Below are positions 15,347-28,311 of a DNA stretch of 64,000 nucleotides, one piece after another. Position 1 is the first letter of the stretch. Each line of letters opens with the position of its first letter. A program made the translations under genes and the position numbers. Source of the stretch: Globodera rostochiensis (Eukaryota > Nematoda > Chromadorea > Rhabditida > Heteroderidae); contig JAEVLN010000015.1 in NCBI GenBank assembly GCA_018350325.1, positions 950,008 through 1,014,007 on the forward strand, read 5' to 3'. The notes below the pieces were generated by a model that was not told the origin of the DNA, did no database searches, and saw only the letters and a program-made list of their open reading frames with translations.

Positions 15347-18300
15347 CTAACGCAGCTTCATGTATTGCGATTCTCCATCTGCATTTTGCACCTCACTTCG
15401 AAACAGTTGCCCATCACTTCCCTGTAAAAGCGTTTGTTTTTTTAAATCTGTCGGAAATTCAGTGTCTTTTTTAAATAATTTCCAATAATTGATGCTTTTG
15501 GTACCCCGTCCCCTCCAAGCCAAAATAAATTGGTCTTTCAAACGCACCTCGTACTCAATGTACCATTCGTACCAACACCCGTCAGCATCAATTTTGCGCT
15601 GAATATCAAAAAGCACGGTCACCGCATCCGGGAAATAGTAAAGCTGGCGAAGAGGGAAAAGTGCGGGAAACCTGAAATCGGTTGCGTTCCGTCACAATTC
15701 ATAAAAAAAACAAACAGACCATGAATGCATATTTTCCGTATAACGCAGGGGATGGGTGCTGAGGTTAATGTCCTTGTAGAGGCACACCTCGAAATTGCCA
15801 GAAAAGCCCATCAGCTAAAGGGTTTTTTGGGATTTAACCACAAAAGCCAAGGAGAGGATTTTGGTGGGGTCACATACCTCACAATTGGGAGGCAGCGTAA
15901 AACGAACCCGCGCATGTCGAGCATTGGAATTTCCCTAAAAATGCAATAATATACAAAAGCCGGAATTCCACGGACGTACTGTTTCAGGCCCCATAACAAA
16001 ACAGCATTTGAACAAAGTCTCACCTCTTTGTTCGGATGGTAAAAGCAAAAACATGGCTCCACCGTGTCAGCCAAAAAGCAGAACTGCTCCATGCACACGA
16101 CGTAACAACAATCAGAAGCATGACACAAGGCGCTGAACGGAGAATGTGTCGAATCAAAATATAACCAATGCCCGCCGTTTTTATGCTCACTTTTTTGATC
16201 GTCCCATGGAAATGCATTGTTCGTCACCTTTGCTCCGGTTGAGCGTAGCTATGCTCTGGTGGAGGTGCAGAGATTGAATAGGCGCTGAATGGTATGAGAT
16301 TTGTGCTCGTTTGGACATGGCAAACAGCCGTATAATTCAAAAAGGACATCAAAAAGCGACAAAAGACATATACAAAAAAACAAACTGAACACTACTACCC
16401 CCGCCCTTAAACTAAGGCGCAACACCTGGTTCTTTATCAAAACCAGCTCCGGGTTCCTTATCCAATACCAAACTAACAGCCTACCAAAAAATGGTTAAAA
16501 ATCGCAGCTCTCGAACTGAACTTTCCCTTTGTGGGTCCATTAAAAAAGGGCTCACTAATGAAATTGGTGTACGATTGGGGAATGCAAATTGTGCTCGGCT
16601 TGAGAATGGGCGAAACTCCGTCCAGACACTCCGGACTCAGCTCGTTGTCGCCAAACGAGCCAAGCAGCTCACTGTAAACAGAAAATTGTAACAAACGGAC
16701 GGTGAACAAAAAACATGGTCACCTGATGATCAGATCGGGTCTGTTCAGAACATCCGAGTCGACCAAACTTGACAATGAACGCATGTCACTCTGTACAATC
16801 TGTACCGAGTTTGACCATCTTAAATACGGAAGAAAATGTTAACGATAAGACCTCCTCATTCCCAAGACGTACCTCTCCTCATTGCAATACTTCAAACTTA
16901 AAATTGCGTTCCGATTTTTCTCAACAGCAACCAATTTCATTTTCCAAGTCTAAAAAAGAATTCAATGTAAATTTAAAGTACAAAATAATTACTTTCCAAC
17001 TTCATAAACATATGGCATGAAAATAATAATGTCAATGCAGTACCAGAAAAGATTGTTCGTTGTGCTTTTTCTCGCTCTCCAATTCCTGCCTGGCGTTGAT
17101 GGCCGCCTGGACGAGTGGGCCTCTTCCCGCCCCCAACACAAAAACGACAAATTCAGTGTCCTCATGCGCCTAAACCATAACATTTTAACCCCACAAACAC
17201 ACAAATTATTAAATAAAGCATTTTTATGGTTAACAAAAGGCCATCAAAAAAGGTTAAACCGAGTGAAATTAAGCAAAACAGAAATAACCCAAAGTGGCCA
17301 TGACCTGTTGAGTGAGATCCCGAAGTGCAGCTTTGATCGCCCTCTGATAATGCACGTACTTGGTGACGTCCTGCTCGAATGTTTGATAGACGGTGGAGTC
17401 CAAATTGTCAGAGAGTGGCTGCAGTGGAGCCTGAATTGGACATTTTTTTTAATGGCTTAAGCTGGAGAAATTTGACCTGCAACAAGTCGAAGAAGCTGGC
17501 CATAGGACCTTCGTTTTTGCAGATATTACCATTTGATAGAATGAGCTGTTTGGCGCTATGGACCGCCTGTTCCAGTCGTGAGATGTCGTCAAATTGAACG
17601 GTTGACGACGACAGGACAATGTTCTGTCTACGATTGACCATCAGATAATTTATCAATTCGCGGTGCGCCCTGAATGACAGACAAATATTACATTTATCGT
17701 AAAGCCCAAAATTCTCGTCACAAACTTTGGGAGTGTTGGCAACGGATTGTCTGTGCCGCAAATAAACAGCGAATAATCCAAGCTGATCGTAGAGAGCTTA
17801 AACAACGGAAAAACGGTCACATCACGTTGATGAACGTACGAACCGGTTCGGCGTACCACCGACGAAGGGCCAAGTCGTTGTGCAGATCGAACTCCGAATC
17901 GAGGTCAGCTGTCAGAAACAGTCCGACCGACAGTCTGGCCGAATTGCCACAAAGAGTACGGAAATCGCGCCAAACTGTCCACACATCCATCTCAACGATG
18001 CCCAAATCGGACGCTTTTGTTGGCAACAGAACCAGAAAACTGCAAATTGAAAAACAGTTGGTGGCAGGCATTAAAAATGTTTGTGTGGAGGGAGAACTAA
18101 CTTAATTCCAAACTGAAGATGTTGTTTAATAAGTTCGGCCAATCTTCGCGATGAGAAATGTTTCAGCCCAATCAGCATTTTCTGCACACCCAAATACCGC
18201 GCGTATTCGACCTCCTTCACCATGTGGGGGAAGTAAAATCAGAAAAGTCATTTCATAAATAGAAAAGCAATTCGCCAACCTGACAAAAATGATCAGCGGA

Positions 18301-18798
18301 CAATTGTGCAAGCCAAGGCTCTGGTGAATCAGGGTCCTGAATGTGGAAGGGGCTTTACACAATGACGGACAAAATCAACAAACGATCCAATCGGAGAGCG
18401 AACAGGCGATGTACTTTGTCCACAGCTCGGTGTTCATTTGCTGATCTGCAAATGCGACGATGCTCAATTTGCACTTTTTTTGTTGCTCTTACCCGGAAGA
18501 TGAATGGGCGGAGGAGCATCGCCGTTGCTACGAAATAGAGGTGGTCGGAACGACGTATAACAATTACTACGCAAATTGGGACATACTTTTTCGGCTTCCA
18601 AAAGAACCGTCGCAGGCCCCCGATCGGGTAGATGAGAAAGGTGAACCCAATACCGCCGTATTCTTTGCAGAGCCGAACGATGCTTTTGTCCAAAAATTTT
18701 GCCCAATGGACCGTGTGCGCTTCATTGGCCACATCTCTGTGGACAATCCACCCAATATTCGGTGAAAACCCACCATTTTTGTTACCATCCATTCCCAT
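15347..18798 (-). CDS. prmt-5: Protein arginine N-methyltransferase 5
   Basis: PRMT5 symmetrically dimethylates arginines on Sm proteins, histones and other targets. At least ten exons can be followed. The TIM-barrel N-terminal part includes [14 protein letters not shown] and, later, VWRDFRTLC. The linker has [20 protein letters not shown]. The Rossmann domain has the AdoMet motif [10 protein letters not shown] (about 17,115), then [16 protein letters not shown] (about 16,900). The double-E catalytic loop reads [19 protein letters not shown] (about 16,640). The C-terminal beta-barrel follows with [28 protein letters not shown] and [11 protein letters not shown]. The C-terminus is longer than in the human protein and ends SQYMKLR. 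The start at 18,798 follows a TTTACTTAG acceptor about 60 bases upstream, which fits trans-splicing downstream of atp-2, 193 bp away. All key catalytic residues that I can see are present. Confidence 0.93.
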
Positions 18799-18991
18799 AA
18801 TTCTTCAAAATTATCTTGAGCTCACTATTGGCCAGCAAATTAATGATTCTAAGTAAAATAGATTGTTAATTAACAACAAAACCTTATTAAACAAACAATT
18901 TATCAAACAAAGCACTTTATTAAACAATAAAAACAGCCTAAAAGACGAACACAAAAAACCGATCTATATAATATCGCGCTATTTGCTTTCT

Positions 18992-20915
<1,924 letters not shown>

Positions 20916-21495
20916 TTTTTTGAGATTTCACCAAACTTAATTTGCAATTTACTCTAAAAGAACACATTTGGGGTAGGCTTAGGGTGGTGGTGCCGTGACA
21001 TCACTATTAGCATGAAATGCAGCATTTTTTATATTTGATTTTTGTTCTTCTGAAACATGACGGAAACAATGCAGACTTTTGGCTAATTGGATGACTTGCT
21101 CCTCTAACAAGGAATGGTATGTCGCGACTGCGTTTCCGATTGCACTAATTCAATCACAAACTTTCCGTGTAAACTTTAGTAAGATTTGGCTGTCCGTCAT
21201 CCCAAATTCTCCGACCTTGATTCGGAGTTGTACAATTTTGTTCTCTACATACACTCAAATGACACGATAAAAGCGATGTGAAGACAATGAAATAGACGGA
21301 AATCAAAAAAAACAAATTGTAACTTTCAGTCCCGTAGCACCACACATTTTCAGCGCGATCTAATTCTCAGACTTTGAATGGATAGTGAAAAGTAGACATC
21401 GAATCGATCGAGATTCTCGAAAAAAATTTAAAAAACTCATAAATACTTAAAATAAAACTCAAAATTTTGGTTGGCATAAAATTTGTTTAAATGCA
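20916..21495. promoter_or_regulatory. Divergent promoter region, atp-2 / ANKRD13
   Basis: These 580 bp separate the start codons of atp-2 (minus) and the ankyrin gene (plus). Both genes head runs of four closely spaced genes, so this interval probably drives both. It is AT-rich and holds no convincing coding sequence. I see no clear TATA box and cannot place transcription starts. Confidence 0.5.
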
Positions 21496-24078
21496 ATGAA
21501 TGAAAAAGCGACAACCATTGCTGAATCAGCACTTGGAACCGAACTTCGTGAAAAATATCCACTACATTTTGCCGTATTCGAAAATGATCTACAAGGGTTG
21601 AGAGCCGAACTGAGTTCAAAAAACAACGATAAAAGTTTCCTGAATTTGCTGGACATATACGGACGAACTCCGGTGATGTTATCAACCATGCTTGGCCATT
21701 TGGAATGCGCAGAACTGCTGTTAGAAAATGGAGCTGATGCAAACACACAAAATCGAGGTAGAATATTAACTAAAGTCTATGTCCATATATTTTTGACTTA
21801 CGAATTTATTTTGACATTTTAATTCATTTTGTTAAATTCGGCTTAATGTCGTAGGAAATGTTTTTCTTTTTTAAGAAAAATAAATAAATTAAAATTACAA
21901 AAATGCAACAGAGACCCATTAATAAAAATTTAATGTTTGTACAGAAATGTGGAGCCTGTCACATGAAGCTATCCCATGGAAGAACCACAATTTTCTCAAA
22001 AAGATTTTGACATACAGGTTTTGGTTGCGGAAATGGGACTTATTTTCAAAATTCAGTGCCTTTTTAGGGACTATCAGAGGGCAATTCACACCACGACAAT
22101 ACTGCAGGAACTGAACAAAAGTCTCCAAGTAAATCGTCCAACCGCAATATTTTTCTTCACAGTTTTTTTTTTTGCAGGACACATCTGATTTTTTTGTCGA
22201 AATGAACTGGGAATTCACTTCGTGGTTACCTTTTGTGAAGAATATGTGCCCTTCCGACACTTACAGGGTTAAAAACTTTTTTTTTTTGATTAATCAGAAG
22301 TTAAAAGGTCGTATTGTAGATTTACAAATGCGGGACCAATGTTCGAATCGACGCGAATATGCTTGAGATTGGACGGGCTGAGAACGCGGCCGACGCGCGT
22401 CAACAATCCTTCATCTTTCGCTTCGTCAACGACACAATCGCGGAAATCGTCTTCATCGATCCAAACGAGCACATTGTATGGCCAGAGGCTGCTTCAGTCC
22501 AAATGCTTTAGTTACAGACTTTAAGGCTTATGTACAAACGCTGGACTTGCAGTCCGAGCCGCGCGTTGAAGACTTCATTCCCGAGGACTCTGTCGTTGCT
22601 GATAAATTCAGCTCGCCAATAACCACGGTGGGTGGGTGATGAGGGGTTATGCTGGGAAATGTCGATTTTGCGTGTGGGGATCAATGTCAACCTTTGTCAG
22701 ACATATGTCGACGTCGAGAATGTGGGCTTTGAGCGATCCACAAAATCATCCGGCTTCTTCTCTTGGATCGGTTCCAGCGACAAAGAAGAAGAAATTGAGG
22801 GCTTCACCTGCCGTGTCATGAACGCGTCAAACGTTGAGATAGTGACCAAGACGAGGCTGGACCACCTCTCACTGGAGGAAAGAGAGGAGGCGGAGAAAGA
22901 TGTAAAAGTTTGGACGCTTTCCGAAAGGATTTCAACATTTATTTGCAGAGTTCCAACAACAAGGCACTGTCGTTGCTGATGAGTTTGTTTGAGAAGAAGC
23001 GAGTGAGCAATTCGTCGCGAGAAAATGCGTCAAACAGCACAGCCGATTCTGCAGCAGTGGAAGACGTTTACGGAGGCATTTCGGTCTACGAATATCTGTC
23101 AAAAAAAGTGGAGAACAGTCGAATTGGTCGGTGTGGACACATTCTGTTAACTTTTACAAAATAATTCCATCGCCTTAAGGTAAAGGAAGAGAGGAGCAAA
23201 TCAAGTCCAACGCGTTCAACGCAAACCTTTGGCTGTCCGAAACATTTCCGCTCCGTTTGCATGAACAAATTTTTCCGGTCATTGACCTAATGGCCGTCCG
23301 GAATGCAAAGTTTTCGAGGCTGAAGAGTTTCATCCAGTTGCAGTTGCCATCCGGCTTTCCTATTAGAACAAAAATTCCGGTCTGACACCGACGACAATCC
23401 AAACAGCACCCATACAATTTTTTGAAAACCGCAGATTTTCCATTTGATCAATGCCCAAATCACATTTCGGAATGTCAATGAGCCGAGTAGAGAGTGCATT
23501 GAGCAGTGTGCCGATGTGTCGGAGGAGGGCGAAGGAGTGCCACAGACACTTCACCTTCGACAGTCACTTTTCCAAATTCCGGATGGATTTGAACGGCGGG
23601 AACTGTCCGGCTCACTGCTGTTTAACAGATTTGAGGAGACCGAGAGGACCCAGACGGGGGCAATGGACGCAAGATGTACCCCCTTTTATCCAATTATTGC
23701 ATGAAAGATTCCATATTTTTTGTAGACAATGCGGTGGACGTGGAGGATGAGTACGTGTACTTGTTGAGCCGTTTTGTGGGCTCCGACTCGCAGCGGACGA
23801 CGTCCAGCTACGAGCAGCAAATGCGGCGGGCCATCGAAGAAAGTTTGTCCGCAAATCCGAACCAATCTGCTGTTGTGCAGCAAACGGACCAAAGCTCGGA
23901 GGTTAACAACATTTGTCCCCTTTAATTCCTCTCAAAAACTTTAAATTCGCAGGTTGACGGCGATTTACTCACAGCCCTGGAGCTTTCCAAGGCCGAAGAA
24001 GAAAGGCGTCAAAAAGAATGGGAAGAGGAGGAAGAAAGTTTGCGTAAAGCATTAGAACTTTCGATACTTGACAAATAA
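21496..24078 (+). CDS. ANKRD13-family ankyrin-repeat, UIM protein
   Basis: ANKRD13 proteins sit on endosomes and the plasma membrane and bind K63-linked ubiquitin on internalising receptors through C-terminal ubiquitin-interacting motifs. Exon 1 has ankyrin repeats ([19 protein letters not shown], then [20 protein letters not shown]). Family motifs follow: [20 protein letters not shown] (about 22,190), [12 protein letters not shown] (about 22,340), [19 protein letters not shown] (about 22,715), the Golgi/ER-type block [20 protein letters not shown] (about 23,220) and [14 protein letters not shown] (about 23,447). The tail holds at least three UIM-like helices: [26 protein letters not shown] and [12 protein letters not shown]. 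The stop is at 24,078, with an AATAAA downstream near 24,163. Several internal exon edges are uncertain; the family is not. Confidence 0.88.
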
Positions 24079-24277
24079 TTTTTTAAATTTGCTTAATTTT
24101 GTAAATTGCTTGAGACATAATGTGCAGTAATTCGCAATGATTCATTAATTCATAATTCGTAATAAAAATTGCTGGTCAGTATGTAAATGTGAAATTAAAG
24201 TCGATGCTACGCATCCATTTACTCTATCTCTCTTCTGTTTTCAATTGTTTCTTTTTAAAAGTTGAAAAAGATTAAAA

Positions 24278-25198
24278 ATGCTGGCGGCAAACTTCCGGAA
24301 TAGTCCCGGCACGGCGCGAGAAGAATGGAACAAATGGGGCGAATTGGCGTTTGATGAGATGAACGGTACATTTGCTGTGCAGCAATGGATCCAGCAATGC
24401 ATTGGCAGGGACAGTCACGGGTTGGACTTCATCCTGGACTGTCCTGCTGGTGTGGACGAGGGTGTCTGGAAGTACGAGCAGTTGCGCCAGTTTTGCATGG
24501 AGCTCGGCGGTTTGGCCGTACATTTGCAGGTTGGTTGAGTGTCAACCAAATCATTTTTAGTGTTTATTAGGTGAAATTTGAAATTGGCTAGCCGTGGCGG
24601 TTAGGCTTATTGCTTCTTTCCGTGAAGTCCCTAAAGTATTGCCCGATCTGGACCGATAGAATAGCACTGTTCGAAGTCTAACAAAAACAATTTATCTTGT
24701 CCCGTTGCAGGAGCAATGTCGTCCCGAGAGTTGCACGCAGATGACAGCGACTGAGCAATGGATCTGTGAGTTTTCCCCATTTCGTCTCCTTCCCATTGAA
24801 TTTGTCCCGTCCCTTGGGAAGTTCTTTGCGCCGCCCACAAAAACCCGAAGGAGTGCAGTGCCATTGACTACACGCGCCACACGCTGGACGGAGCCGCCTC
24901 TCTGTTGAACAGCAACCGCTACTTCCCCAGCCGGGCCACCATTAAGGAGTCGTCCATCGCCAAAATTGGGTCGGTGTGCAGACGGCTCTATCGCATCTTT
25001 TCCCACGCGTATTTCCACCATCGGACCATTTTCGATGCATTTGAGGTGTGCCTGATTTGTGGCGGCGGGGGTTGTCAAATTCGGTCAATGTTTTGCCATT
25101 TTAAGGAAGAGACCGCATTGTGCAGACGTTTCACCAAATTTGTGCAAAAGTATCAGCTGATCGCCGTTGAGCATCTGATAGTCCCAATGGGCTCATGA
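24278..25198 (+). CDS. mob-4: MOB4 / phocein, STRIPAK subunit
   Basis: MOB4 is the MOB-family subunit of the striatin-interacting phosphatase and kinase (STRIPAK) complex. Four exons are readable. The first contains [16 protein letters not shown] and [20 protein letters not shown]. The second begins [17 protein letters not shown]. The third has [32 protein letters not shown] and [19 protein letters not shown]. The fourth has [16 protein letters not shown] and stops at 25,198. The zinc-binding Cys and His residues (CRPESC and HAYFHH) are intact. The MOB4-specific [10 protein letters not shown] block separates it from MOB1 and MOB2. It starts 200 bp after the ankyrin gene and ends 182 bp before the next gene, a spacing typical of nematode operons. 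Confidence 0.95.
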
Positions 25199-25368
25199 CC
25201 TTTGATCACACTCACAAACAAACTAAACATTGTCCTTTAATACATCGCAACTGAAATTCCATTATTTTCAATTTTGTTTCACCAAATTTACGCTTTAAAC
25301 ACGTTCCATTTTTTGTATATACTAATAATGTTTGTTTTTTTGCTAAAATCGGAAAAAGGTGAATTTGT

Positions 25369-25379
25369 TGGGCTAGCAG
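25369..25379 (+). promoter_or_regulatory. Candidate trans-splice acceptor
   Basis: The sequence GGGCTAGCAG ends directly against the ATG at 25,380. An AG flush with the start codon, 182 bp after the previous stop, is what a spliced-leader acceptor inside an operon looks like. No transcript evidence is available. Confidence 0.45.
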
Positions 25380-26614
25380 ATGAGCGGTGATGAAGGATCA
25401 TTTCGGCACGAGACAGCGCTTTCCTGGTTCATGCGACTTGGCCACCCTTCGCTTGTTTTTCGGACAGGGCACGAACAATTTGACGCGTTTTGTGCCGTAA
25501 TGCCTGCTGACCTGGTAGAAATTGTCGGGAGAGACGCGACAGGAAAACTGCAGGTGAGCAGTAAAAGTGGTCTTGATTTCTCGAGCTTTCCAAAAAATTT
25601 TGAAACGGTTGAGTCCCTCCCTCGACCAAATTGAGGCCATATTCGTGTCGGCTTGAGCCCATCCTGTTTAACGTGTACTTGCTTATTGTCAGTACCGAAT
25701 TAATGCATAAGGTGCAAGACGATCTTTCTAAGTATAATTTAGTAGTTGGCTCTGACTTTGGTGGCGGAATTGTTACTGTCCGAAAGCAAGGCACACCACC
25801 GGGTGGTCGTATTGGACTTCAACGGCAGCTTTCGAATTGAACGGCTAAAGCAAATACTGGTGAGCAGAGAGCCGCGATTAATGGGCGAAGTAAGGTCATC
25901 ATTCGTTCACTTAACGGGGGGAAAACGTCGCGTACATTCGTTTCAGAACGAGGCTATTGTTGGACATTTGGACAACATTTATTATTCGCGCGTTTTCTGC
26001 TCTGAAGAATTGGAGAAATGTCTCGTTGAACTGAAGGTCGGATGGAATGGCATTCCTTTTCTCGGAGGGGTTGGACGGCGTTTGTGTACAAAGCGTCTCC
26101 AATTAGACTGGAGAGGAGTGCGCATTTACAGTTGAAATGTTCAGAGAGTTTTGGAGAGCATTCGCTTCATCCCTTTCATCGTTGTCAACAAAATTGGAGC
26201 GATTCTTTTCGACATTTTGGATGACAACAACTTTGACGGTAAGCATTTAACGGATTGTTTTTGCTTGTTGATGGACCTCTCCCGTGCCGTAGGGTCACAT
26301 CAGAAGCGTATTCTTGGCACATTGAAGGAGCTGTGCGTGAGCCATGGAGCGACGGTGGTGACCACCAACCATTTGGTGGATTGGCGCGGATATCCGGCCC
26401 CGGCACTCGGAAATGCGTGGATAAAAGGGATCGGGCAACGAATATTTCTGCACAGAGACAGCGACGGAGAAAGGGCACAATTCAGCGCACAGATTTTAGG
26501 CGAAAAGGTCGAAATTGGCCTCTATTTTTTTTTGTTGTTGAAAAAGGTTCTTTTTAGGTCCGAAGCGGGAAATTGCGTTATGCACTAACGAATCGCGGGT
26601 TCGAGTCGCTTTGA
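25380..26614 (+). CDS. RAD51-paralogue-like protein, closest to XRCC2
   Basis: RAD51 paralogues help RAD51 act in homologous recombination. The RecA-fold pieces appear in order. The first exon has ETALSWFMRL and ends LVEIVGRDATGKLQ, a Walker A position with G-x4-GK but L in place of T/S. Next comes VVVLDFNGSFRIERLKQIL, like the XRCC2 second strand (VLFIDTDYHFDMLR). FIPFIVVNKIGAILF occupies Walker B but has N where D is expected. Then come HQKRILGTLKELC, ATVVTTNHLVDW and PALGNAWIKGIGQRIFLHRD, the typical RAD51-paralogue tail. The last exon ends LRYALTNRGFESL at 26,614. Exon edges around 25,560-25,750 are uncertain. Both nucleotide-binding motifs look degenerate. XRCC2 is the best guess; RAD51D or a nematode-specific paralogue remain possible. 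Confidence 0.65.
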
Positions 26615-26777
26615 TGCCTTGAGATTGCTTTTAATGTTTTTATCCTTGTCAATTATTTTCATCGTCATTAAGTAATTACATTTTTCTCGTTTTTGTTCAT
26701 TTCCATCAAAAAGAAGTGTCTAAGTCGTCTCATAAATATTGTTTGCGTTATTTGCATGTAATTTCATTTTTAAATTG

Positions 26778-26788
26778 CAAATTTTTAG
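26778..26788 (+). promoter_or_regulatory. Candidate trans-splice acceptor
   Basis: The run AAATTTTTAG lies eight bases before the ATG at 26,796 and 182 bp after the previous stop codon. It matches the nematode TTTTNAG splice acceptor and could receive a spliced leader for the last gene of the run. Confidence 0.45.
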
Positions 26789-26795
26789 TGATTTA

Positions 26796-27954
26796 ATGGG
26801 CGCAAAAAGTGCATTCGTTCCTTATTCCGATTGTACTGGTGCTGGTACTGCTTCTACATCTGTTGTTGTTGAAAGTGAGGGGCCGTCCAGTGCTCCGATG
26901 GTTGACGACGCCGCTGGGCTGGAGGAGATTCCATTGCAAGAAGCACTCCAAGGTCAGCAGCTCGGGACGGAGGAGTCCGTCGCATTTCTGTCTCACAGTG
27001 AGACACTCGTCCGCATTCTTGGACGCCTCGGGGAACAGAATGTGCTGAACAATTGGACGGAAGAGGACTGTGCGGGCCTTCTTATCCAGTTGCTGAAGTG
27101 TGTCGACAGAGGCATTCATTTGATTTTGTTAATGCATTTCAAAACACCTCTTCAGGCACTCTTGCGACGAGGAAGGGGCCAAACGCATTGTCCGCTGTTT
27201 CCGAGACACATCGGTTGACGAAGTGAGTGCATTGAACACATTGCACACCAACCGACCACCGATGGTCGATGCGGAATGTCCGAGATCAAATCGAACCCAT
27301 TTTAGATCCTGGACTGCTTCAACCTCTGCAAAGACATGAACACGCGTGTTGCGCGTGAACGTGCTCAGCTGAACGATTTTCCGGCGGCTCCTTCGACCGT
27401 GTCCGGGCCAAGTGTTGCTCAGACACATCCGAACTGGTCGTCGTTGGTGGCACAGGTGAAAAGGTCGCGAGGCATCGGTGACGACTCCGTCTCTGCGATT
27501 GCGACTCTTCTGGCCGAAATGTCATCCAAATGTGAGGACGAAGTTGCCGCTTTTGACTCGCCCGACTACAAGCTCATCTACGACCATCTTGGCTCGCTGG
27601 TGCGCGGGTACACCATGAAGGGCGTCCGAAGGTTGGGGGGGGGTGGTGGGAGCAATAGCAGCAAATTCCAAAGTTTGCGTAAACATTTGGCCACGTTTGC
27701 ATTCATTAAGCATTGACGCGGCCGTAATGCTGGAAATATTTGAAAGTATGGAACGCGTGGCTGACTCATTGCCTCAGCTGCTCAGCTTCTTCAACCAGAT
27801 GTTCAAGGATGTTCAACATTTTGTGAAGGACGAGTTCAAAATAGGTGAAGAATTGGACGAGGAGAATGTGGGCAAAATGCTGACGAATGTTCTGGAGCTG
27901 CCGGACGAATTTTTTGACCTTTCGAGTATGTTCCGCAATACCTCAGACAAATGA
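26796..27954 (+). CDS. Unrecognised acidic helical protein
   Basis: I do not recognise this family. The protein starts MGAKSAF, so after Met removal it has an N-terminal glycine and could be N-myristoylated. A Thr/Ser/Val-rich stretch is followed by helical segments: LGRLGEQNVLNNWTEEDC, GAKRIVRCFRDTSVDE, ILDCFNLCKDMNTRVARERA, DDSVSAIATLLAEMSS, PDYKLIYDHLGSLVRGYTMK and, in the last exon, DAAVMLEIFESMERVADSLP. The C-terminus is strongly acidic and ends MFRNTSDK. There are about five exons. The reading frame stays open across plausible GT-AG introns and base composition matches the neighbours, so it is a real gene. It may be the last cistron of an operon with the ankyrin, MOB4 and RAD51-like genes, 182 bp downstream of the latter. 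Confidence 0.75.
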
Positions 27955-28311
27955 CCAATGTCCCTAATGTTAATGTTTAACATTTCAAATTTATACTGAT
28001 TTGTGAGGCCAAATTTTCTAATTTGCTCTTAGAAAAATTACATTTTATCATAAATAATCGTGGGTAAGGTGTAAAAACAAAGTGAAGAATTAAGCAGTTG
28101 GGTTCAGTTTGGCACCGACAAGTTCGGAACATCAGTTTTTTGTTTGCTACCCAAATCAAATAATTTCGGTACCATTCGAAGGGGAAGACACTGGGTTTAT
28201 GAACAAGATGATTCGACATAACAAAAGAATACAAAAAGAGATTTTATTTGACTGACGGCGTCGAACTGAGTGTTTCGGAACAACTCGGGTGTACGAAATG
28301 GCAAACATCAA
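27955..28311. other. Convergent 3' spacer
   Basis: These 357 bp lie between two converging genes and should hold both 3' UTRs. They are AT-rich and I see no gene here. Confidence 0.5.

Noticed and set aside
26590..26612. B-box-like GGGTTCGAGTC
   Set aside because: It lies in the last coding exon of the RAD51-like gene and no tRNA fold is present.
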